DNA of 32,018 nt. It comes from Flavobacteriales bacterium. Its GTDB lineage: Bacteria; Bacteroidota; Bacteroidia; Flavobacteriales; Flavobacteriaceae. Below the pieces are notes generated by a model. The model did no database searches. It saw only the letters and a program-made list of their open reading frames with translations, and was not told the DNA's origin. The position numbers and the translations under genes are program-made. Where the stretch lies: contig WTJH01000033.1 in assembly GCA_011524915.1 (NCBI GenBank), forward strand, positions 1 through 32,018, given 5' to 3'. Positions 26,318 to 32,018 of this stretch are shown here, one piece after another (position 1 is the first letter of the stretch; each line of letters begins with the position of its first letter).

Positions 26318-26992
26318 TCAGTCATTTTTTTGAATGTCTGAAATTACAATAAAGCGGGCAAAAAGGTCTTCCTTATACCAACGGTTTTTACGCGTCTTTT
26401 TGACGATAGTGGCATGTGCATGGTCTTTATAAGCAAACTGCTTAACCGCCTCAAAATTTTCCCAGATGCTTAAAGTCGCTTGTTGAATAAATGGCCATTC
26501 CCCAATTCCCTTATAATATAAGACTCCTTTAGCCTTTTTGATAGCCGTACTGGCTTGAGGAACGGCTGTCCAGAAATCTAAGAGTCGTTGCCATCGCAAG
26601 GTCGCTCGAGTAACTACTGCCACGGGACCTTGAGCTTTATCGGCCTGTGGATCGCGAGCCGATGTAAAGGGGTCTTGCCCATCCCATTGCCCATGACTGT
26701 GGACCGGTTGTAGGACTAAGGTTCTGTAGGTTTCGCTTTTTTCGATCTGTTTTTGAAAAGCTGGACTGTGTTTAAAAAAATGATCCGCCTCTTTTTGAGA
26801 ATCCCAATGAGCTAATAAAGCGTAGGTCTTAAAATCGGGACGCAAACTAAATCCGGCTCCACCGCCCGTACCCATCATTTTAAAAAAACGAAGACCAGAA
26901 GTGTCTCGAATGGCTCTTGGAAAAATCCCCATTTGTGTAAAGGCCCACCAAAGATTTTGTTTAAAATGAAAAAAAGTAACGGTGGTAATCAT
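26318..26992 (-). CDS. crtA: CrtA-family carotenoid oxygenase (spheroidene monooxygenase-like)
   Basis: 224 residues, close to the family length. It matches CrtA along the whole chain: FFKMMGTGGGAGFSLRPDF (about 36-54), LLAHWDS, the central VAVVTRATLRWQRLLDFW, then YKGIGEWPFIQQATLSIWENFEAVKQFAY and the C-terminal RWYKEDLFARF. Purple-bacterial CrtA adds oxygen at C-2 of the acyclic end to make 2-keto carotenoids. Here it would act on C-2' next to the CruF-made 1'-hydroxyl. Whether it forms a keto or a hydroxyl group cannot be read from sequence. It is the first gene of the crt operon. The ATG at 26992 has no Shine-Dalgarno and lies 20 nt from a strong hairpin (27013-27069). Confidence 0.88.
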   Translation of the reverse strand: MITTVTFFHFKQNLWWAFTQMGIFPRAIRDTSGLRFFKMMGTGGGAGFSLRPDFKTYALLAHWDSQKEADHFFKHSPAFQKQIEKSETYRTLVLQPVHSHGQWDGQDPFTSARDPQADKAQGPVAVVTRATLRWQRLLDFWTAVPQASTAIKKAKGVLYYKGIGEWPFIQQATLSIWENFEAVKQFAYKDHAHATIVKKTRKNRWYKEDLFARFIVISDIQKND

Positions 26993-27012
26993 GGTTTCGT
27001 TTGTTTTGTAAA

Positions 27013-27069
27013 AACGCCTCTGCTTGAGGATTTTAGAATTTGACTTATGGAAGAAGCAGCAGAGGCGTT
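27013..27069 (-). repeat. 12-bp hairpin followed by five T, in the crtA leader
   Basis: AACGCCTCTGCT (27013-27024) is the exact reverse complement of 27058-27069, with a 33-nt loop. Read in the crtA direction, the second arm runs into TTTTT and the crtA ATG follows 20 nt later. The GC-rich stem plus T-run resembles an intrinsic terminator or attenuator. The long loop leaves room for an alternative fold. It could also be a DNA operator. Confidence 0.65.
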
Positions 27070-27216
27070 AGAAACCAAATTGAATTTAAACTGTTTAAAG
27101 ATATTAAAAATTTATTACACAAAACAAGTTTTTATTAAACAAATATTTAATTTATTTTTGAAAAGGTTAAACAATATAACCGAAAACGAAACATTACAAG
27201 AACAATTTTACCTCCA

Positions 27217-27242
27217 TTATACAGTCATTTAGCCCTGTATAA
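27217..27242. repeat. 8-bp perfect dyad upstream of crtI
   Basis: TTATACAG, 10 nt, CTGTATAA. It is 17 nt upstream of the crtI ATG. If TATCTTAG (27247-27254) is the crtI -7 box, the dyad covers the -33 position and the spacer, the position used by spacer-binding regulators such as MerR-family proteins. No regulator gene is visible in the window. Confidence 0.6.
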
Positions 27243-27259
27243 CGACTATCTTAGCCCAC

Positions 27260-28723
27260 ATGAAAAAGAAAATTTGCATTATTGGTTCTGGCTTTTCCTC
27301 CTTGGCAGGAGCCTGTTACTTAGCTCAACAAGGACATGAAGTTCATCTGTTTGAAAAAAACAAAGGCTTTGGAGGGCGTGCCCGTCAATATAAACGTGAT
27401 GGGTTTACCTTTGATATGGGACCCTCTTGGTACTGGATGCCCGACGTTTTTGAATCTTTTTTCGGAGATTTTGACAAAAAACCAAGTGACTACTATAGTC
27501 TGGAACGACTCGACCCCGGCTATGAGGTGTATTTCGGGACGAACGATCGATTTCCTGTCTCCGCCAATTTGGAAACCCTGTATACCAGTTTTGAAGCTAT
27601 AGAAGCTGGAAGTGCAAAACACCTAAGGACTTTCCTGAAAAAAGCTCAGGAAAATTATGATATCGCCATTAAGGATCTGGTGTACCGTCCTGGAGTTTCT
27701 CCATTAGAACTGGTTACTCCTGCGACCATTAAACGCATCAATTACTTTTTGACCAATATTAAACAAGAAGTCACCTCTAAATTTAAAAACCCTAAGCTGC
27801 AGCAATTGTTGCAGTTCCCGGTACTATTTTTAGGAGCCAAACCCAGCAACACTCCAGGGTTCTACAACTTTATGAACTTTGCAGATTTGGGCCTCGGGAC
27901 CTGGCATCCTAAAACAGGAATGCATGCCGTAGTAGAAGCTATGGTGGCCCTGGCGCAAGAATTAGGCGTGCAACTACAAGACGAAAGTCCAGTAACCGCT
28001 ATTCGCGTACAGGGGAATCGTGTAGAAGGTCTTGAATTTGAAGATCGTTTTGTTGAAGCAGATGTTGTACTTAGTGGAGCAGACTATCACCATACCGAAA
28101 CCCTTCTTCCCCAGCCGCTGCGGAAATACTCGGAGACCTACTGGTCCAAAAAGACCTTTGCCCCTTCTTCGCTTCTGTTCTATGTTGGATTGGACAAGAA
28201 AATGAAGAATCTGGCGCACCATACGTTGTTTTTTGATGTGGATTTTGATGCACATGCCGCCAGTATTTACGACCAACCCGAATGGCCAAAGGAGCCCTTA
28301 TTCTATGCTAACCTACCCTCTCTCAGCGACGCTACTATGGCTCCTGAAGGGAAAGAGGCTTTATTCCTCTTAATTCCATTAGCGCCCGGATTAGAGGATA
28401 CTCCAGAACTGAGACAGCAGTATTTTGATATGGTCATAGATCGGATGGAAGAGCGAACAGGAGAAAAAGTCAAAGACCACATCCTTTTCCAAGAGTCGTT
28501 TTGCGTCAATGATTTTGTTGAAGTTTATAATTCCTATAAAGGGAATGCTTATGGGATGGCCAATACGCTTTTACAAACAGCCTTTTTAAGACCTAAACTC
28601 AAAAGTCCAAAAGTCGAAGGTTTATATTTCTCGGGCCAGTTGACCGTTCCCGGACCCGGTGTGCCTCCAGCATTAATTTCTGGGAAATTAGTGGCCGAGT
28701 TGATCCAAAAGCATTCGGCTTAA
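27260..28723 (+). CDS. crtI: Phytoene desaturase, bacterial CrtI type
   Basis: 487 residues, an FAD-dependent desaturase that would turn phytoene into lycopene. The N-terminal nucleotide-binding motif reads CIIGSGFSSLAGACYLAQQGHEVHLFEKN, then GFGGRARQY. The segment MGPSWYWMPDVFESFF is typical of Bacteroidota CrtI. The C-terminal motif is LYFSGQLTVPGPGVPPALISGK. It has the same length as CrtD but belongs to a clearly different subgroup: the CrtD-like FATYNGSDPYQ is absent and FPVLFLGAKPSNTPGFY stands in its place. In many flavobacteria crtB follows crtI at once. Here the next gene is on the other strand and overlaps the crtI end by 4 nt, so phytoene synthase must be elsewhere. Confidence 0.93.
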   Translation: MKKKICIIGSGFSSLAGACYLAQQGHEVHLFEKNKGFGGRARQYKRDGFTFDMGPSWYWMPDVFESFFGDFDKKPSDYYSLERLDPGYEVYFGTNDRFPVSANLETLYTSFEAIEAGSAKHLRTFLKKAQENYDIAIKDLVYRPGVSPLELVTPATIKRINYFLTNIKQEVTSKFKNPKLQQLLQFPVLFLGAKPSNTPGFYNFMNFADLGLGTWHPKTGMHAVVEAMVALAQELGVQLQDESPVTAIRVQGNRVEGLEFEDRFVEADVVLSGADYHHTETLLPQPLRKYSETYWSKKTFAPSSLLFYVGLDKKMKNLAHHTLFFDVDFDAHAASIYDQPEWPKEPLFYANLPSLSDATMAPEGKEALFLLIPLAPGLEDTPELRQQYFDMVIDRMEERTGEKVKDHILFQESFCVNDFVEVYNSYKGNAYGMANTLLQTAFLRPKLKSPKVEGLYFSGQLTVPGPGVPPALISGKLVAELIQKHSA

Positions 28724-29559
28724 AATACCCACCAGATAATTTCGATCTCGTCGTCTTTGACTTGAATCACGGAATCTAACAAGGCGGTACTATTATCCAG
28801 CACTTGGGTATATTCTTCCAATTGCTCTTTGATCTGCTCCCAAAGTTCAAGACGTTTAAACAAATTGTATTTGATGAAACGATCTTGTTGAATGTATTTG
28901 CGGTTTTGAATCCAAAAGTTATTGTCTTCAATGTCTATTCTAGGAAGATCATAGACCCAGCGGTTTGCAATTCGGTCGCTGAATTGCTTTACATATTCGC
29001 GTTCCTCTTGTTCTGTATTTACAATAAGATATTTCAAAAAAGTCCCGTCATAGGTGTCCGTCATTGTTTTTCCTACTCGGGATCCCAAAAATCGAAAGGT
29101 TCCGTCGAGTTTAATCGCATCATAGGTGACCCGAGGAGGATCAAAGGGATCTCGATTCAGGTATAAAGACATTGGAGCAAAATAATATTTCCCTTCCTCG
29201 TCTTCAATCATATCGATAAAGGCACTATCTCGGGGAGCATCCCACCGATCGTACTGATTTTGGTATAACTCACTGATGAATTCGATGGATTCTTTATACT
29301 CAACCGTATAGGTTCGGATTTTTTTGATTTCACTGCGAAGGCCGTGTAGGTTTTCGATATTGGATTCGCGATCTCCAAAATCTTCCCCTTTCCGCTCCAC
29401 GGAAAAGGATAGAAGTACCCCAAAGAATACAATCAAAAATTCTACGATACCCCGCTTGATACGGTCATAGAAATCGCGTAGAGAGAAGCGATCACCTAAG
29501 GTGATTAACCGAACAAACCAATTGACGTCTTCCCGCCTTTCGTTAAATCTTTCTGGCAC
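28720..29559 (-). CDS. Membrane-anchored protein of unknown function
   Basis: 279 residues from a GTG start (MPERFNERREDVNWFV). One predicted transmembrane helix at about 37-54 (GIVEFLIVFFGVLLSFSV) follows a charged N-terminal cytoplasmic stretch. After it come a likely coiled-coil (ENLHGLRSEIKKIRTYTVEYKESIEFISEL) and a helical, charged C-terminal domain ending IIWWVF. The layout resembles the DUF6090-type small membrane proteins abundant in Bacteroidota, but I cannot assign the family. It follows the AddB-like gene on the same strand after 44 nt, which has no clear promoter, so the two may be co-transcribed. Its 3' end overlaps crtI by 4 nt. I propose no function. Confidence 0.75.
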   Translation of the reverse strand: MPERFNERREDVNWFVRLITLGDRFSLRDFYDRIKRGIVEFLIVFFGVLLSFSVERKGEDFGDRESNIENLHGLRSEIKKIRTYTVEYKESIEFISELYQNQYDRWDAPRDSAFIDMIEDEEGKYYFAPMSLYLNRDPFDPPRVTYDAIKLDGTFRFLGSRVGKTMTDTYDGTFLKYLIVNTEQEEREYVKQFSDRIANRWVYDLPRIDIEDNNFWIQNRKYIQQDRFIKYNLFKRLELWEQIKEQLEEYTQVLDNSTALLDSVIQVKDDEIEIIWWVF

Positions 29560-29603
29560 TTAATTTTTATTATTTAGTAAATATAAAAAATACTGCTCTT
29601 GTA

Positions 29604-32018
29604 TTATCGTGCTTTAAAAGTCCTTTTTGGATCTAAAATTTCAGCAATTAGAGTGACCACCACTTCTTCTATAGCCATGAGTTGTTCTTCTTCTAAAATT
29701 GTAGGCGTGGGGTCGGAGCGCTTCGGATGGAACTGAAAGGGCAATAGTTGAAGCTTAGGATTCTTAAAACCAACATTTCCCAACACCAAGGAAGAGAGGT
29801 TTTGGGTGCGGTACAACAACCAGGCATAGAGGCACAGCTGAAGGGCTTTATCTTTTTTGGCGTCCGTTAACAAGGCGTCCCAATCGCTAATTTTTAAGGC
29901 GGAGGCTTCCACCCGACCCGACTTATAATCCACTACCGTTAACTGTCCATTACGCCGCTCCAGACGATCAATAAACCCTTTGAATCGCAAAGGAATTCCT
30001 AGTGGATTTTGATCCCAAACCCAATCGATTTCTAATTCTAATGCGATCAGCTCAATGCTAACACCCTTTTCCAAAGCAGCTTTTTCGGACTGTAGATAGT
30101 CCAGAATTTGACCTTTTAGAAGTTCATAATCTAAAAATGCATAGCCCAATCGCTTGGTATCTCCCTGAAATTCGCTTACGTACTGTTCCTCTAAGCGTTC
30201 GGGAAAGTCTTGAATCATCTGATCCAAATCTTTAACCGTTAAAGATTTTTGGACATAGGGTTGATATAGGTTTTCGAGCGTTGTATGTAGGACATTCCCT
30301 CGGTCTTTGGGAGACATTCGTCCAAAGGCATGCCCTTGTTCGTCTACGCCCAGCACCCATTGGCGATAAAACATTTGTGGATCTCGGAGATAGGTCCCTA
30401 AGGCCGTTGCCGAAATCCTTTTAGTTGCCCAAGCATTTAAAGTTTCCACAATAGAAGGGTCTTTGGGAATCTCTGGGAACTCCCAACTGCTATTGATATT
30501 TGAAAAGCCCCACTGCTGCTCTATATAGCTGTGACGGGTGAGCGGTTGAAACTCTAATTGGTATAAAAAGCGACTTTTCTCTCCCGGATTAAGCCCCTCC
30601 GTTTGGGCGTTATAAAATAAAAAAACACGTTTGGAACGCTGTATGAGTCGGTAAAAGTGATCCGTATAAACAGAGTCTTGCTCCAAAAAAGTAGGGAGTT
30701 CGTAAGCCTTTTGAAGGGCAAATGGAATCAAGGGATGGTTGGGATCCGAACTTTTAGGGAGGGTTCCTTCATTGACATGAGTGATGATTACATTTTCGAA
30801 ATCCAATAATCGAGTTTCCAAAACCCCCATGATTTGCAGCCCCTTTTCTGTAGATCCTAAAAGATCTACTTTTTCTGGCTCCATCAAAATTTGGAAGAAC
30901 AAACTCAGAGTAGCCACCCGATCAATTTCGATTTGCGCTCCAATAAGCTCTTTTAAATTTTGAACAATTGCCCCCAAGCGAACAGCTATGTTTTTTTCCA
31001 AAATTCCTTTCCCTTGGTCCACCTTAGTCACTAAAGTCCCCATAAAATCATCTAAGGCTTCCAGAGCTGTTAGGGGGGTTGGATAAATATCAAACAAACG
31101 CTGAAACTCGGGCATAGAATTTAAAACCTCTTGCCATTCCTCTCGAGAAATTCTACCCCTATTGGAATGGAGTTGTTGCTCGAGATAGTTTTTGACATGG
31201 GTCCAAGCCGAACCAAAAAAAATGAAAAATACAGCTGAGTTAAGAAGTTTATACAACTCTTTTAAAGACAAATCGCTTTCGCTTTGGGCATCAATAAACC
31301 GGAACCACTCCAAAACAAATAAAGCCAAATCCTGTCCTGCAATAGAATAGCCCATGGTAACATTCCAGTCTATATCCGTGGGAAGTGTAGAGAGCAAGGG
31401 AACCAAATAGGCCTCGTCTCCCAAGACTAAAACAGTTTTGGAAGGATCTAAACCTTCTTTTTCTACCAAGCTTATTGCAGCTTTTACCTGGGCTATATTC
31501 CCTTGAACACCATAGGTCTTAAATTCTTTGGGCTGTTCAAAATCTCTGGGGAAATTGGGCTTCTGCAATTGCCTTAATTCTGGCCATTGGCGATAATAGT
31601 TGCGAATGTAACTCCCTGCCTTGTGCTGGCTGTGTTCGAAAAAGTATGCATCTATATTCCACAGAACCTCGGCCTGATCTTGATTCATGAGTTCGCGGAT
31701 CAAGGTTTGCTCAGCTGCATTAAGCGCATTAAATCCTAAAAAATAGTGGTAATAATCGTGAGCATCGATATAGCTTTCTAAAGCATCTATGGCTTGCCGA
31801 TATTGAAGCCCCATATAGGCTAGTCCCTCTTCCAAAAGTAATTCCTGAAAACGCTCATATAAACCTGGGAGCTGTTCGTACAGTTTATTTTGCTTAGCTA
31901 CGAAAGTGACATCAAAATTGGCTTGTCCCCAATCCTGAAGTTGATAGTATTGCTGTAAATCTTTAAAGAATAGATCCACATCCACCAGATGAGCGTCTAA
32001 GTCATTAAACATTTTTAA
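29604..32018 (-). CDS. AddB-like PD-(D/E)XK nuclease family protein, N-terminus beyond the window
   Basis: At least 804 codons; the frame stays open to the window edge, so the Met at 32012 is probably internal. The visible part begins within the helicase-like region (LDAHLVDVDLFFKDLQQYY) and ends with a RecB/Cas4-type nuclease domain. Nuclease features are RISATALGTYLRDPQMFYRQW, RGNVLHTTLENLY (His about 575), FKGFIDRLERR, VVDYKSG (about 692-698) and QLCLYAWLL. This is the AddB/RexB-like family of exonuclease subunits that process double-strand breaks. The four cysteines that hold an iron-sulphur cluster in Bacillus AddB are not seen in the C-terminal part. The AddA-type helicase partner is not in the window and may lie next to it. 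Confidence 0.85.
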   Translation of the reverse strand, partial: LKMFNDLDAHLVDVDLFFKDLQQYYQLQDWGQANFDVTFVAKQNKLYEQLPGLYERFQELLLEEGLAYMGLQYRQAIDALESYIDAHDYYHYFLGFNALNAAEQTLIRELMNQDQAEVLWNIDAYFFEHSQHKAGSYIRNYYRQWPELRQLQKPNFPRDFEQPKEFKTYGVQGNIAQVKAAISLVEKEGLDPSKTVLVLGDEAYLVPLLSTLPTDIDWNVTMGYSIAGQDLALFVLEWFRFIDAQSESDLSLKELYKLLNSAVFFIFFGSAWTHVKNYLEQQLHSNRGRISREEWQEVLNSMPEFQRLFDIYPTPLTALEALDDFMGTLVTKVDQGKGILEKNIAVRLGAIVQNLKELIGAQIEIDRVATLSLFFQILMEPEKVDLLGSTEKGLQIMGVLETRLLDFENVIITHVNEGTLPKSSDPNHPLIPFALQKAYELPTFLEQDSVYTDHFYRLIQRSKRVFLFYNAQTEGLNPGEKSRFLYQLEFQPLTRHSYIEQQWGFSNINSSWEFPEIPKDPSIVETLNAWATKRISATALGTYLRDPQMFYRQWVLGVDEQGHAFGRMSPKDRGNVLHTTLENLYQPYVQKSLTVKDLDQMIQDFPERLEEQYVSEFQGDTKRLGYAFLDYELLKGQILDYLQSEKAALEKGVSIELIALELEIDWVWDQNPLGIPLRFKGFIDRLERRNGQLTVVDYKSGRVEASALKISDWDALLTDAKKDKALQLCLYAWLLYRTQNLSSLVLGNVGFKNPKLQLLPFQFHPKRSDPTPTILEEEQLMAIEEVVVTLIAEILDPKRTFKAR

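Larger units (their letters stand above)
26993..27259. promoter_or_regulatory. Divergent regulatory region between crtA and crtI
   Basis: 267 nt without a credible gene; the track ORF 27047-27232 has a simple AT-driven composition. It holds two inverted repeats (27013-27069 and 27217-27242). Plus-strand -7-like boxes are TATTTTTG (27153-27160, full match, with TTTT 19 nt upstream) and TATCTTAG (27247-27254, one mismatch) just before crtI. I found no good minus-strand -7 box for crtA. The region probably controls both crt transcription units. Confidence 0.6.

Noticed and set aside
27047-27232. 61-aa plus-strand ORF in the crtA/crtI intergenic region
   Set aside because: It starts inside the long hairpin, its composition follows the A/T-rich DNA (runs of K, N, I, F), and no domain or signal is seen.

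Overview
The window looks like a chromosomal segment from a member of the Bacteroidota, most likely a marine, carotenoid-making flavobacterium. The evidence is the set of protein families: an epimerase-like threonine dehydrogenase paired with KBL, a DnaE carrying its own N-terminal DnaQ-like exonuclease, a MetRS with a KISTS motif and C-terminal tRNA-binding domain, and flavobacterial-type CrtI/CrtD. Several promoters also fit the Bacteroidota consensus (TTTG, 19 nt, TAnnTTTG). Genes are packed tightly, start codons usually lack a Shine-Dalgarno sequence, and no rRNA, IS element, prophage or CRISPR array was seen.

Layout. (1) 141-3947, minus strand: pckA, tdh and kbl. Together these could degrade threonine to glycine and acetyl-CoA and feed gluconeogenesis, but pckA carries an in-frame TAG. 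(2) 4112-4628, minus: tRNA-Asp with a textbook promoter, and thioredoxin. (3) 4723-18235, replication and repair: dnaE-dnaQ fusion on minus, divergent from a plus-strand cassette of ligase-associated exonuclease, ATP-dependent DNA ligase, Lhr-type helicase and PdeM phosphoesterase. Each start in the cassette overlaps the previous stop by four bases, and mfd follows. (4) 18213-22794, housekeeping: a small ACT-domain protein and YraN on minus, metG and a histone-deacetylase-like hydrolase on plus, and a CBS-pair protein on minus. (5) 22899-28723: a YeeZ-like reductase on plus, then a carotenoid locus. The locus has a minus-strand operon crtA-crtD-cruF-lipoprotein and a divergent crtI. (6) 28720-32018, minus: a membrane-anchored protein of unknown function and the C-terminal part of an AddB-like PD-(D/E)XK nuclease that runs off the window edge.

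How it works together. The repair block joins a replicative polymerase, a four-enzyme DNA repair cassette already known from other bacteria, and the transcription-repair coupling factor. The carotenoid block contains 1'-hydratase (CruF), 3',4'-desaturase (CrtD) and a CrtA-family oxygenase. All three act on the acyclic psi-end, so the expected product is a monocyclic or acyclic pigment of the saproxanthin/myxol type or a 2'-keto relative. Phytoene synthase and cyclase are not in the window.

The points most worth a second look are the amber codon in an otherwise intact pckA, two inverted repeats in the crt divergent promoter region (one lying where a spacer-binding regulator would sit), an unknown lipoprotein in the crt operon, and a perfect hairpin between dnaE and the repair cassette. 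I see no clear case for a wholly new system. The carotenoid operon plus its lipoprotein and cis-elements is the best candidate for something undescribed.
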